Shown here piece by piece: positions 7,347-15,425 of a stretch of 64,000 nucleotides of DNA. Where the stretch lies: NCBI RefSeq assembly GCF_042665255.1, contig NZ_JBHTCD010000015.1. One strand, given 5' to 3'. The notes beneath the pieces were generated by a model. It was given only the letters and a program-made list of their open reading frames with translations. It ran no database searches and had not been told where the DNA came from. Made by a program: the position numbers and the translations under genes. This DNA is from Insolitispirillum peregrinum (GTDB lineage: Bacteria; Pseudomonadota; Alphaproteobacteria; Rhodospirillales; Rhodospirillaceae). The number at the start of each line of letters is the position of its first letter. The first letter of the stretch is position 1.

Positions 7347-8600
7347 ATGAAAACATCATCGTCTGCCGCGTCTTCCCTGTCGCCCTTTGCCGTCCCCGTG
7401 GTTCGTCCGCCTGCGGCGATCCTGGGCGGAGAGGCTGCGCGCCGCCTGATGGCCGATTTTGCCCGTACCTTGCACCAGCGAGGCTTCTCGGTGGTCGGTG
7501 TGGTCCAGCAGACCCTGCGGGGCGAGGACGGGCGGAAGAGCGATATGGTGCTGGTCGATGTGATCAGCGGCGATCGCCTGTCCGTTTCGCAAAGGCTGGG
7601 CAGTGGCTCGCAGTCCTGTACGCTGGACGAGCAGGCGGTGTGTTCGGTGTCCGGGCGGTTGCTGTCGGCCCTTGAGCAGCAGCCTGACCTGCTGGTGTTG
7701 AGCAAATTCGCCCATCTGGAGGCCGAAGGGCGCGGTTTCCGCGCCGAGTTTGCCACCGCCGCCAGTGGGCGGATTCCGGTACTGACCACCGTGCCGCCGG
7801 ATTCGGTCGAGGCGTGGATGGACTTCACCGGCGGGCGCGGCGTTTTGTTGCCACCCGATCTTGATGCCCTGTGGCAATGGTGGGGGGCGGCGCACCTGCT
7901 GGCCGATCTGGCCGGATCCCTGTCAGGGGAGGCAGGAACCGTGCGTCAGGCCGTGCTGGGGCGCCACTGGGTGATGCTGGAAGGCGTCTGCGGCTGGGGG
8001 CTGGCTCCGGTGCCTGCATATGCGGCGATGACCACCGATGCGCCGCCGCCCCCTGCCGTCGGCATGGCGATGCAGGATGTGGCCGCTGGTCTGATGTGTG
8101 GTTCGCCATGGGGGGCCGCGTGGGCGCTGGCAGCTTTGGTGGCCGGGCACGGCAAGGGGGGGGTGCCGCTGGACGAGCCGTATGGGGGCGTTGCCGATGC
8201 ACATGACCCCGCACGGCCATCGGCAACGGTCAATATCTTGTCCGCCACGGTTCAGAACAGTCTGGTGACCGTCCCCGTCGGGGCCTTGGTGATGTCTTTG
8301 CCACAGGCGTTGGTATCGTCGCCCTGGTGGTTGCCCGCCGCTGCTGCGGTTGCCTTGCCAGCCTCCGCGCTGGCTGAACGCAGCCTGCCAGCCTTGCTGG
8401 GGCAGGTGTCGCCGGAAAGCTGTGTCGTGCTGGCCGGGCTGGCCGTGCCGTTGACGCCGCGCCTGCTGTCCTATGGCCTGTCGGCCCTGATTGGTGCCGA
8501 AATTCACGATCCCGGCGGGTGTGCGCAGGCAATCCGCGCCGGGGCCAGTGATGAGCGGGATTTACTGCCGTTTGTCCGCTTGCGTATGCTGGCCCGTTAG
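7347..8600 (+). CDS. DUF2478-type protein with a long unrecognised C-terminal region
   Basis: The protein is 417 residues if the ATG at 7347 is used; an upstream GTG at 7299 would add 16 residues, and neither has a clear binding site. Residues about 30-195 resemble the DUF2478 family (segments LMADFARTLHQRGFSVVGV, LVDVISGD, LVLSKFAHLEAEGRGFRAEF and RGVLLPPDLDALWQWW), a nucleoside-triphosphatase-like domain I associate with molybdenum-linked loci. Residues about 205-417 are alanine- and valine-rich and partly hydrophobic; I do not recognise them. The gene follows the DUF3553 gene by 64 nt and is followed within 25 nt by a dispersed repeat. Confidence 0.65.
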   Translation: MKTSSSAASSLSPFAVPVVRPPAAILGGEAARRLMADFARTLHQRGFSVVGVVQQTLRGEDGRKSDMVLVDVISGDRLSVSQRLGSGSQSCTLDEQAVCSVSGRLLSALEQQPDLLVLSKFAHLEAEGRGFRAEFATAASGRIPVLTTVPPDSVEAWMDFTGGRGVLLPPDLDALWQWWGAAHLLADLAGSLSGEAGTVRQAVLGRHWVMLEGVCGWGLAPVPAYAAMTTDAPPPPAVGMAMQDVAAGLMCGSPWGAAWALAALVAGHGKGGVPLDEPYGGVADAHDPARPSATVNILSATVQNSLVTVPVGALVMSLPQALVSSPWWLPAAAAVALPASALAERSLPALLGQVSPESCVVLAGLAVPLTPRLLSYGLSALIGAEIHDPGGCAQAIRAGASDERDLLPFVRLRMLAR

Positions 8601-8625
8601 GGCTGTGAGCCATAAATGTGAATCT

Positions 8626-8811
8626 ACAGTACAGGACAGTTGGTGGGGGCAGTGTGGGCTACCGCCCAAACCCGTTTGGTGGCGATGCCCCCAAGCCCCC
8701 ATTTTTTCTTTTATAATCAAAGGAGTGGTGTCTGGGGCCTTAGAGCGTTTTCACACCGAGCGAAAACGGTCAACTTGAAAATGCTCTAAGGCCCCAGCGA
8801 GGTGTGGAGCA
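8626..8811 (+). repeat. dispersed intergenic repeat, copy A (interrupted)
   Basis: About 138 nt of this stretch aligns base for base, with scattered substitutions, to the reverse complement of 43848-43986. Shared blocks include GACAGTTGGTGGG, GCCCAAACCC, TCTTTTAT and CCCCAGCGAGGTGTGGAGCA. Copy A is split by a 48-nt palindromic element at 8741-8788. It starts 25 nt after the stop of the preceding gene and reads in the same direction as that gene. It contains short GC-rich hairpins followed by a T-rich tract, so it may act in transcript 3' end formation. Confidence 0.8.
8741..8788. mobile_element. palindromic repeat element, short copy (48 nt) nested in copy A
   Basis: Bounded by TAGAGCGTTTTC and GAAAATGCTCTA. 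Its reverse complement equals the element at 125-218 minus 46 internal bases, with the junction at a shared CG. The dispersed repeat at 43848-43986 supplies the empty site: there GGGGCCT and AGGCCCC are separated by CA only, while here the whole element stands between them. This supports mobility or insertion by a MITE-like process. Confidence 0.75.
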
Positions 8812-8867
8812 CCAGCCGTTTTGCTAGCCATATCGCTAGCCACGGCCCCTTTTTGCCGGATCGGGCA

Positions 8868-8905
8868 AAGAAAAACCCACTGGAAACGCAGTGTTTCCAG
8901 TGGGT
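8868..8905 (-). terminator. terminator of tRNA-Thr
   Basis: A perfect 13-bp stem (ACCCACTGGAAAC at 8875-8887, GTTTCCAGTGGGT at 8893-8905) has a 5-nt loop. Read leftward it is followed by TTTTTCTTT. It begins 5 nt after the 3' end of the tRNA gene. Confidence 0.92.
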
Positions 8906-8910
8906 TGAAC

Positions 8911-8986
8911 TGGTGCCCCCAGCAGGATTCGAACCCGCGACCCCCTGATTACAAATCAGGTGCTCTACCAGCTGAGCTATAGGGGC
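8911..8986 (-). tRNA. tRNA-Thr (anticodon UGU)
   Basis: The 76-nt gene has acceptor strands GCCCCTA/TGGGGGC (one wobble pair), encoded CCA, D-loop AGCTGGTAGAG, anticodon loop TTTGTAA on stem CCTGA/TCAGG, and the T-loop GGTTCGAATCC. The anticodon TGT reads ACA and related threonine codons. It is read leftward and has its own terminator. Confidence 0.97.
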
Positions 8987-9058
8987 GTGCCCCCTTGATA
9001 GCCTACCAAGGGGGGCTTCGCCAAGTCCCAAATTCAACGGTTTATGGCGGATGGTTCC

Positions 9059-9955
9059 TTATTGTGTCTGTTCCAGCACCTGCTCGCGCAGGGCGTAAAG
9101 GGCGACGGCGGCGGCGTTGGAGACGTTCAGGCTTTCGACCGCGCCGGGCATCATCGGCAGGCGCACCAGATGATCGCAGTGATCGCGGGTGAGGCGGCGG
9201 AGTCCTTCGCCTTCCGAGCCGAGGCAGAGGGCGATTTTTCCGCTCAGGTTGGCACCCCGGATGGTCTGGCGGCCATCGGCGGCGAGGCCAGCCACCCAGA
9301 AGCCACCGTCTTTCAGGATGTCGAGGGCGCGGGCGAGGTTGGCGACGCGCACCAGCGGCATTTTTTCCAGCGCGCCCGAGGCCGATTTGGCCAGCACGCC
9401 GGTTTCATCGGGCGAGTGGCGATCCTGCACCACCACCGCCAGCGCGCCAAAGGCGGTGGCCGAGCGCAGGACGGCGCCGACGTTGTGCGGGTCGGTGACC
9501 TGATCGAGCACCATCACCACTGCGTTGTCCTGATCGCGGGCCATTTCGACCAGATCTTCCGGGGTGAGGGCGGGCAGGGGGCCGGTTTTCAGTGCCAACC
9601 CCTGATGCACCGCCAGCGGGCCGAGCAAGTCGTCGATGTCCTGCCGTGGCACGACCTCGACCGGGATCGGGCGACGCAGACCGCGCAGCAGCGAGTCCAG
9701 ACTGGCGAGGGCGTCCTTGGTGGTCATCAGTCGATGGCATTGCCGCTGGGGATTGAGCAGGGCGGCTTCGACCGGGTGGCGGCCATACAGCCAGCCTTCG
9801 GCGCTTTTGCTTGCCGGGCGGGTGGCGGGCTTGCGGGAGGGGCCGTCGCCTCGGGCCGGATCTCCCTTGGTCTGGGCCGGTCCCTTGCCGCGCTGGGGGG
9901 CGCGGGTGGGGGCAGGGGATGAACCGGCAGACGAACGGGACGGGGTGCGGGCCAT
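9059..9955 (-). CDS. rlmB: 23S rRNA (guanosine-2'-O-)-methyltransferase RlmB (TrmH/SpoU family)
   Basis: RlmB methylates the 2'-OH of G2251 in the peptidyl-transferase region of 23S rRNA. The 298-residue protein has a basic, low-complexity N-terminal tail (1-52), a substrate-binding SpoU_sub_bind domain (about 55-130, beginning WLYGRHPVEAAL) and a SPOUT knot domain with the three motifs DPHNVGAVLRSA, LGSEGEGL and ESLNVSNAAAVALY. An AGGAG site lies 7 nt before the ATG. The tail is longer than in E. coli RlmB (243 residues) and may add RNA affinity. It is divergent from the tRNA-tuf unit. Confidence 0.93.
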   Translation of the reverse strand: MARTPSRSSAGSSPAPTRAPQRGKGPAQTKGDPARGDGPSRKPATRPASKSAEGWLYGRHPVEAALLNPQRQCHRLMTTKDALASLDSLLRGLRRPIPVEVVPRQDIDDLLGPLAVHQGLALKTGPLPALTPEDLVEMARDQDNAVVMVLDQVTDPHNVGAVLRSATAFGALAVVVQDRHSPDETGVLAKSASGALEKMPLVRVANLARALDILKDGGFWVAGLAADGRQTIRGANLSGKIALCLGSEGEGLRRLTRDHCDHLVRLPMMPGAVESLNVSNAAAVALYALREQVLEQTQ

Positions 9956-10011
9956 GGGCAGGCTCCTGTAGCGGGTGAGAAAGTTTTTTCAGGCTATTTG
10001 ATTTTTTCTCG

Positions 10012-10040
10012 TTGACAAGGGGGAGGTGTGCGGGTATCTA
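10012..10040 (+). promoter_or_regulatory. candidate promoter of the tRNA-Tyr/tRNA-Gly/tuf unit
   Basis: A consensus TTGACA (10012-10017) is followed after 17 nt by TATCTA (10035-10040), a weak -10. The tRNA-Tyr gene starts 42 nt downstream, and no gene lies between. Confidence 0.45.
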
Positions 10041-10082
10041 CTGGCCTCCCGCCGATGAGGCAGGAAAGCAGCGGTCCCCAAC

Positions 10083-10168
10083 GGAGGGGTGGCCGAGCGG
10101 TCAAAGGCAACAGACTGTAAATCTGTCGACGTACGTCTACGTTGGTTCGAATCCAACCCCCTCCACCA
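10083..10168 (+). tRNA. tRNA-Tyr (anticodon GUA)
   Basis: The 86-nt gene has a long variable arm typical of type II tRNAs, acceptor GGAGGGG/CCCCTCC, encoded ACCA, anticodon loop CTGTAAA on stem CAGA/TCTG, and T-loop GGTTCGAATCC. First gene of a tRNA-tRNA-tuf cluster, the same order as in many proteobacteria. Confidence 0.97.
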
Positions 10169-10303
10169 CCGCCCGCTGATAGCGAAGCGTGTTCTTTCAA
10201 AAAGTTGGAATGTGCTGACCTGTTCCAAATCACGGCGATGCAAAGCAGTGTATCTGTCCGTTTCGCAAACGCGATACGAGACAAATGCGCTGTTTTTTTG
10301 CAG

Positions 10304-10378
<75 letters not shown>

Positions 10379-10491
10379 ATCTTTCTTCTCGAGCGCCGCA
10401 AGGCGCTTGTTCTTTATGGGCTGCTGTTTACTTTGCGAAGTACGCGGCGATCCCCCTTAACTGATCCACCAGACAGACGACGGGTTCGACG

Positions 10492-11682
10492 ATGGCTAAG
10501 GAAAAATTTGCGCGTACCAAGCCGCATTGCAACGTTGGCACCATTGGCCACGTTGACCATGGCAAGACTACGCTGACTGCTGCGATCACCAAGATCCTCG
10601 CCGAAACCGGCGGCGCGACGTTTGCGGCCTATGACCAGATCGACAAGGCCCCGGAAGAAAAGGCGCGTGGTATCACCATTTCGACCGCTCACGTCGAATA
10701 TGAAACCACCAACCGTCACTATGCTCACGTTGACTGCCCGGGTCACGCTGACTATGTGAAGAACATGATCACCGGCGCTGCGCAGATGGACGGCGCGATT
10801 CTGGTGGTGTCGGCCGCTGACGGCCCGATGCCGCAGACCCGCGAGCACATTCTGCTGGCCCGTCAGGTCGGCGTGCCGGCTCTGGTGGTGTTCATGAACA
10901 AGGTTGACCAGGTCGACGATCCGGAACTGCTGGAACTGGTCGAGCTGGAAATCCGCGAACTGCTGTCGTCCTATGAATTCCCGGGCGATGACATTCCGAT
11001 CGTGAAGGGCTCGGCTCTGGCCGCTCTGAACGACGACAACGCCACCATCGGTCGCGAAGCGATTCTCGAACTGATGAAGGCCGTTGACGACTACATCCCG
11101 CAGCCGGCCCGTCCGAAGGATCAGGCTTTCCTGATGCCGATCGAAGACGTGTTCTCGATCTCTGGCCGTGGCACCGTGGTGACCGGTCGCGTCGAGCGTG
11201 GCGTGGTGAAGGTCGGTGAAGAAGTCGAAATCATTGGCCTGAAGGCCACTGTGAAGAGCACCTGCACCGGCGTTGAAATGTTCCGCAAGCTGCTCGATCA
11301 GGGCGAAGCCGGCGACAACATCGGCGCCCTGCTGCGCGGCGTGAAGCGTGAAGACGTGGAGCGTGGCCAGGTTCTGGCGAAGCCGGGTTCGATCACCCCG
11401 CACACCGATTTCACCGGTGAGTGCTACATCCTGAACAAGGATGAAGGTGGCCGTCACACCCCGTTCTTCTCGAACTACCGTCCGCAGTTCTACTTCCGCA
11501 CCACCGACGTCACCGGCACCATCGAGCTGCCGGAAGGCACCGAAATGGTGATGCCGGGCGACAACATCTCCATGACCGTGAAGCTGATTGCGCCGATCGC
11601 CATGGACGAAGGTCTGCGTTTCGCCATCCGTGAAGGCGGTCGTACCGTCGGCGCCGGCGTCGTCGCCAAGATCATCGCCTGA
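10492..11682 (+). CDS. tuf: elongation factor Tu (first copy)
   Basis: EF-Tu delivers aminoacyl-tRNA to the ribosomal A site as a GTP complex. The 396-residue protein shows the G1 motif GHVDHGKT (19-26), G3 DCPGHADY, G4 NKVD and the switch I RGITI, then beta-barrel domains 2 and 3. It encodes the same protein as the copy at 27864-29054; I saw only four synonymous differences plus a different stop codon. This copy follows tRNA genes, the arrangement called tufB in enterobacteria. The ribosome binding site is weak compared with the second copy. Confidence 0.98.
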   Translation: MAKEKFARTKPHCNVGTIGHVDHGKTTLTAAITKILAETGGATFAAYDQIDKAPEEKARGITISTAHVEYETTNRHYAHVDCPGHADYVKNMITGAAQMDGAILVVSAADGPMPQTREHILLARQVGVPALVVFMNKVDQVDDPELLELVELEIRELLSSYEFPGDDIPIVKGSALAALNDDNATIGREAILELMKAVDDYIPQPARPKDQAFLMPIEDVFSISGRGTVVTGRVERGVVKVGEEVEIIGLKATVKSTCTGVEMFRKLLDQGEAGDNIGALLRGVKREDVERGQVLAKPGSITPHTDFTGECYILNKDEGGRHTPFFSNYRPQFYFRTTDVTGTIELPEGTEMVMPGDNISMTVKLIAPIAMDEGLRFAIREGGRTVGAGVVAKIIA

Positions 11683-11694
11683 TGTTGCTGATGT

Positions 11695-11724
11695 CCCGGC
11701 GGCTCGATAAAAAGAGTCGCCGGG
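11695..11724 (+). terminator. hairpin after the first tuf gene
   Basis: Arms CCCGGCGGCTC (11695-11705) and GAGTCGCCGGG (11714-11724) pair over 11 bp with one G-U, around the loop GATAAAAA. The tail lacks a T-run, so it may stop transcription only partly. Confidence 0.5.
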
Positions 11725-11738
11725 GTGTCAAAAAGGTC

Positions 11739-11767
11739 TTGATCTCTTCCGGGTTGGCGGGTATATA
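11739..11767 (+). promoter_or_regulatory. candidate promoter of tRNA-Trp, secE and nusG
   Basis: TTGATC (11739-11744), a 17-nt spacer and TATATA (11762-11767), or TATAAC two bases on, form a good sigma-70 type promoter. It lies 100 nt before tRNA-Trp and after the tuf hairpin. Confidence 0.6.
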
Positions 11768-11866
11768 ACCGTCCTCTCGAGCCGATCAACGGATCGGCAA
11801 CAGGTCGAAAGTTCTTGCTAAGTCTCAAGAAAATCGACTTCAGTCCTGATGGCTGGGACTCCTTAT

Positions 11867-11942
11867 AGGGGTGTAGCTCAACTGGTAGAGCACCGGTCTC
11901 CAAAACCGGGGGTTGCGGGTTCGATCCCTGCCGCCCCTGCCA
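11867..11942 (+). tRNA. tRNA-Trp (anticodon CCA)
   Basis: The 76-nt gene has acceptor AGGGGTG closed by CGCCCCT, encoded GCCA end, D-loop AACTGGTAGAG, anticodon loop CTCCAAA and T-loop GGTTCGATCCC. It stands directly before secE, a widely conserved neighbourhood. Confidence 0.97.
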
Positions 11943-12085
11943 TCAGCCAGAATATCCCCTTTGTCTCAAAGGTGGTTTGTGGGGCGTCGGGAGGCCTTCC
12001 TGAAAAGGAAAGGACTCGCAGGCGCCCTCTCTGCTTAGAGTCCCCGGTTTTCCGGGGTTGGCCCCAACAGGGATAGTGAGCGATA

Positions 12086-12283
12086 ATGGCGAAAACCACT
12101 CCGGCGCTTTTCGTTCGTCAGGTCCGCCAAGAGGTGGCGAAGATTGCCTGGCCGACGCGTAAGGAAGCGACGATCTCGACCTTGATGGTCTTTGTGATGG
12201 TTGTCGTTGCCTCGCTGTTCTTTCTGGTCGTCGATCAGTTGATGGCTTGGGGCGTCAAGCTGATTTTCGGGTTGGGAGGGTAA
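12086..12283 (+). CDS. secE: protein translocase subunit SecE
   Basis: SecE is the small clamp subunit of the SecYEG channel in the inner membrane. The 65-residue, single-spanning form has the conserved amphipathic segment FVRQVRQEVAKIAWPTRKEA before one membrane helix (about 32-58). This minimal form is usual in alphaproteobacteria, unlike the three-helix E. coli protein. The nusG gene starts 6 nt after the stop. Confidence 0.95.
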   Translation: MAKTTPALFVRQVRQEVAKIAWPTRKEATISTLMVFVMVVVASLFFLVVDQLMAWGVKLIFGLGG

Positions 12284-12289
12284 TCAACC

Positions 12290-12823
12290 ATGGCGACCGC
12301 CCGTTGGTACGTTCTGCACGTCTATTCCGGCTTTGAAAGCAAAGTCGCCCAGTCGATCCGCGAGCAGGCGGTTCAGAAGGGCATGGAAGAGCTGTTCGAG
12401 GAAGTTCTGGTCCCCACGGAAGAAGTGGTGGAAATGCGCCGCGGGGCGAAAGTGTCCGCCGAGCGCAAGTTCTTCCCCGGTTATGTGCTGCTGAAGATGG
12501 TGCTGACCGACGAGAGCTGGCATCTGGTTCAGAATACCCCGAAGGTAACTGGTTTCCTGGGTGGCCGTGGCCGCCCGAGCCCGATCACCGAAGCCGAAGC
12601 CGAGCGGATCATCCGTCAGGTTCAGGACGGTGTCGATCGACCGAAGACCTCGGTATCGTTCGAAGTGGGTGAGCAGGTGCGTGTGGCTGACGGTCCGTTC
12701 GCGTCCTTCAACGGGATGGTTGAAGACGTGGATGACGAAAAGTCCCGCCTGAAAGTTTCGGTGTCCATTTTTGGACGTTCGACTCCGGTGGATCTGGAAT
12801 TCTCGCAGGTCGAGAAGCTGTAA
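12290..12823 (+). CDS. nusG: transcription termination/antitermination factor NusG
   Basis: NusG binds the RNA polymerase clamp, links it to Rho or to the ribosome (S10), and suppresses pausing. The 177-residue protein has the NGN domain (1-115; RWYVLHVYSGFE, FFPGYVLLKM, VTGFLGG) and a C-terminal KOW domain (about 123-177; EQVRVADGPFASFNGMVEDV). Length and architecture are standard. It is followed after 108 nt by rplK. Confidence 0.97.
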   Translation: MATARWYVLHVYSGFESKVAQSIREQAVQKGMEELFEEVLVPTEEVVEMRRGAKVSAERKFFPGYVLLKMVLTDESWHLVQNTPKVTGFLGGRGRPSPITEAEAERIIRQVQDGVDRPKTSVSFEVGEQVRVADGPFASFNGMVEDVDDEKSRLKVSVSIFGRSTPVDLEFSQVEKL

Positions 12824-12931
12824 GATCCCGGAGGGTAAGTTCGGGGCCCCGCATGGAGTGGGGCTTCCGGGTTTCCGTGGAGGGCCTTTTGCCGGGCCGT
12901 ACCGCGGGCCTCGCCAGACAGAGGTGTAGAG

Positions 12932-13363
12932 ATGGCAAAGAAGATTATTGGTTTCATCAAGTTGCAAGTTGCGGCCGGCAAGGCCAATCCCTCGCCGCCG
13001 ATCGGTCCTGCGCTGGGTCAGCGCGGTCTGAACATCATGGAATTCTGCAAGGCTTTCAACGCCGCCACGCAGAGCCTTGAGCCTGGTATGCCGATTCCGG
13101 TCGTCATCACCGCCTACTCCGACCGTACCTTCACCTTCGTCACCAAGACCCCGCCGGTGTCGTACTTCCTGAAGAAGGCCGCTGGCCTGTCGAAGGGTTC
13201 GCAGACCCCGGGTCGCGGCGGCAACGTCGGCAAGGTGACCCTGGAGCAGATTCGCGGCATTGCCGAGCAGAAGATGAAAGATCTGAATTGCTCGGAAGTC
13301 GATTCTGCCGTGAACATGATCGTTGGTTCGGCCCGTTCCATGGGTCTCGAGGTGGTGGAGTAA
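12932..13363 (+). CDS. rplK: 50S ribosomal protein L11
   Basis: L11 forms the base of the GTPase-associated stalk on 23S rRNA and takes part in the RelA response. The 143-residue protein has the proline-rich N-terminal switch region (PSPPIGPALGQRGLNIMEFC) and the C-terminal rRNA-binding domain (TPGRGGNVGKVTLEQIRGIA). An AGAGGTGTAGAG stretch precedes the ATG. rplA follows 4 nt after the stop, so the pair is probably translationally coupled. Confidence 0.97.
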   Translation: MAKKIIGFIKLQVAAGKANPSPPIGPALGQRGLNIMEFCKAFNAATQSLEPGMPIPVVITAYSDRTFTFVTKTPPVSYFLKKAAGLSKGSQTPGRGGNVGKVTLEQIRGIAEQKMKDLNCSEVDSAVNMIVGSARSMGLEVVE

Positions 13364-13367
13364 GACG

Positions 13368-14063
13368 ATGGCGAAAGTTGGAAAGCGTCTGACGGGCGCC
13401 TACGCAGACATCGATCGTAACCGCTTCTACGATCTGACCGTTGCCGTGTCCACCATCAAGGGCAAGGCCAAGGCCAAGTTCGACGAAACCGTCGAAGTGG
13501 CGATCAACCTGGGTGTCGACCCGCGTCACGCCGACCAGATGGTCCGTGGCGTGTGCGAACTGCCGCACGGCACCGGCAAGACCGTGCGCGTCGCCGTGTT
13601 CGCCAAGGCCGACAAGGCCAAGGAAGCCGAAGCCGCTGGTGCCGACATCGTTGGCGCCGAAGACCTGATGGAAAAGGTCATGGCCGGTGAAATGAACTTT
13701 GACCGCTGCATCGCGACCCCGGACATGATGGGGATCGTCGGTCGTCTGGGCAAGATCCTGGGCCCCCGCGGCCTGATGCCGAACCCGAAGCTGGGCACTG
13801 TTACCATGGACGTCGCCGGTGCGGTTACCGCTGCCAAGGCTGGTCAGGTGCAGTTCCGCGTCGAAAAGGCCGGTATCGTGCACGCTGGCGTGGGCAAGGC
13901 TTCGTTCAGCGAGCAGGCTCTGATCGAAAACATCCGCAGCTTTGTGGATGCGATCCAGAAGGCCAAGCCGACCGGTGCCAAGGGCACCTACGTGCAGAAG
14001 GTCTCCCTGAGCTCCACCATGGGCCCGGGCCTGAAGGTCAACATCAGCTCGATCGCTGGCTAA
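13368..14063 (+). CDS. rplA: 50S ribosomal protein L1
   Basis: L1 forms the mobile stalk that helps release deacylated tRNA from the E site and represses its own operon in E. coli. The 231-residue protein starts with MAKVGKRLTGAY at the ATG 4 nt after rplK and contains the family signature IVGRLGKILGPRGLMPNPKLGTV in its middle (about 120-142). Upstream in-frame starts lie inside rplK and are rejected. Confidence 0.97.
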   Translation: MAKVGKRLTGAYADIDRNRFYDLTVAVSTIKGKAKAKFDETVEVAINLGVDPRHADQMVRGVCELPHGTGKTVRVAVFAKADKAKEAEAAGADIVGAEDLMEKVMAGEMNFDRCIATPDMMGIVGRLGKILGPRGLMPNPKLGTVTMDVAGAVTAAKAGQVQFRVEKAGIVHAGVGKASFSEQALIENIRSFVDAIQKAKPTGAKGTYVQKVSLSSTMGPGLKVNISSIAG

Positions 14064-14446
14064 TCAGCCCGACTGATGAGATTTTCGGTGGCGCCAGCCA
14101 TCGAGAGGGGAGGGTGGTTCGCCACCCTTTCCGGTATGGGAGTTAACCGGATATCCGCGTGACTCCTTTACCTGTCCAAGACCGCAGGGGCTGACGAGTA
14201 CCCAGTTTTTCTGTTCACTCAGAAAGCGGAATCCTCGAAAGCCTAAAGGAATTTTCCCCCTGCGTAGACGGGAGTTGCAAGTTCCGTTTTTCCGTTGTCC
14301 CGGTTCCATTTACGGATGAGACCGGCGTTGCGGTCAGGAAACGGCTTGAGACTTCTGGGGCAGGTATTCCCAAGGGGTATGTTACCCCGAGGATAACGCA
14401 ACCGTCCTGACGTTCGTGTCGTCAGGCGAGAGAGCGGAGACGTAGA
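14064..14446 (+). promoter_or_regulatory. 383-nt leader of rplJL (L10 leader region)
   Basis: No gene is seen. The stretch opens with a very stable hairpin (14107-14132: AGGGTGG-TTCG-CCACCCT plus four outer pairs), likely a terminator or processing site after rplA. Nearer rplJ are a GGGGTA-TGT-TACCCC hairpin (14374-14388) and CCTGACG/CGTCAGG (14406-14426), which ends 20 nt before the rplJ start codon. In E. coli the L10-L12 complex binds the corresponding leader to control rplJL; a similar role here is inferred from position. Confidence 0.5.
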
Positions 14447-14968
14447 GTGAACCGAGACCAGAAGCAGGAATTCGTTGCCGACCTGCATCAGACGCTCGGG
14501 GATGTCCAGACCGTCGTGGTCGCCCACTACAAGGGCCTGACCGTTGCCGATCTGAACACCCTGCGCGCGAAGATGGCGGAAGTCGGTGCGAGCTTCCGTG
14601 TGACCAAGAATCGGCTTACCCGTCTTGCCCTTGAAGGTACGAGCTTCGAAGGCCTCAGCGAGCTGTTCACCGGTCCGACTGGCATTGCCATTTCGTCCGA
14701 CCCGGTGGCTGCCGCCAAGGCTGCCGTTGATTTCGCCAAAGGTAACGACAAGTTCGTGATCCTCGGCGGTGCGATGAACGAGACCGTTCTTGACGTCAAT
14801 GGCGTCAAGTCCCTCGCGTCGATGCCGTCCCTGGACGAGCTGCGTGCCCAGCTGGTTGGCCTCATCTCGACCCCGGCGACCCGTATCGCCGGCGTCCTGC
14901 AGGCTCCGGGTGGTCAGGTGGCGCGCGTGCTGTCTGCCTATGCCTCCAAGAGCGAAGAAGCTGCGTAA
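14447..14968 (+). CDS. rplJ: 50S ribosomal protein L10
   Basis: L10 anchors the L7/L12 dimers to the ribosome. The 173-residue protein has the N-terminal rRNA/L11-binding domain (VVVAHYKGLTVADLNTLRAKM, then FRVTKNRLTRLAL) and a C-terminal helix (about 140-170) that carries the L12 dimers. It starts at a GTG; a GCGGAGA site lies 7-13 nt upstream and the first codons (NRDQKQEFV) fit the family. rplL follows after 82 nt. Confidence 0.95.
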   Translation: MNRDQKQEFVADLHQTLGDVQTVVVAHYKGLTVADLNTLRAKMAEVGASFRVTKNRLTRLALEGTSFEGLSELFTGPTGIAISSDPVAAAKAAVDFAKGNDKFVILGGAMNETVLDVNGVKSLASMPSLDELRAQLVGLISTPATRIAGVLQAPGGQVARVLSAYASKSEEAA

Positions 14969-15050
14969 GCCAAGCCTATCGCTTTTTCCTGTCAAAGACT
15001 GGCCGCCCGCGACTGTGTTCGGGGTGGTTGAACAACGGAGTTACATTTAA

Positions 15051-15425
15051 ATGGCCGATCTCGCTAAGCTGGTTGACGACCTGTCCGCCCTGACCGTTAT
15101 GGAAGCTGCCGAGCTGTCCAAGCTGCTGGAAGAAAAGTGGGGCGTGTCCGCCGCTGCTCCGGTTGCCGTGGCTGCTGCTGCTCCGGGCGCTGCCGCTCCG
15201 GCTGCCGAAGAAAAGACCGAATTCGACGTCGTCCTGGTTGACGCCGGCGACAAGAAGATCAACGTGATCAAGGAAGTCCGCGCCATCACCGGCCTGGGTC
15301 TGAAGGAAGCCAAGGACCTGGTCGAAGGCGCTCCGAAGACCGTGAAGGAAGCCGCGTCGAAGGACGAAGCTGCCGAACTGAAGAAGAAGCTGGAAGAAGC
15401 CGGCGCCAAGGTCGAACTGAAGTAA
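15051..15425 (+). CDS. rplL: 50S ribosomal protein L7/L12
   Basis: The stalk protein that recruits and stimulates translational GTPases. The 124 residues comprise a dimerisation domain (1-32; LVDDLSALTVMEAAELSKLL), an Ala/Pro hinge (about 36-57) and the C-terminal factor-binding domain (58-124; KTEFDVVLVDAGDKKINVIK, then GLGLKEAKDLVE). Length and layout are standard. Confidence 0.97.
   Translation: MADLAKLVDDLSALTVMEAAELSKLLEEKWGVSAAAPVAVAAAAPGAAAPAAEEKTEFDVVLVDAGDKKINVIKEVRAITGLGLKEAKDLVEGAPKTVKEAASKDEAAELKKKLEEAGAKVELK

Noticed and set aside
8989..9016. GC-rich hairpin GCCCCCTTG/CAAGGGGGGC as terminator of rlmB
   Set aside because: No T-run on either side and it runs close to the tRNA-Thr 5' end; kept only as an unassigned hairpin.
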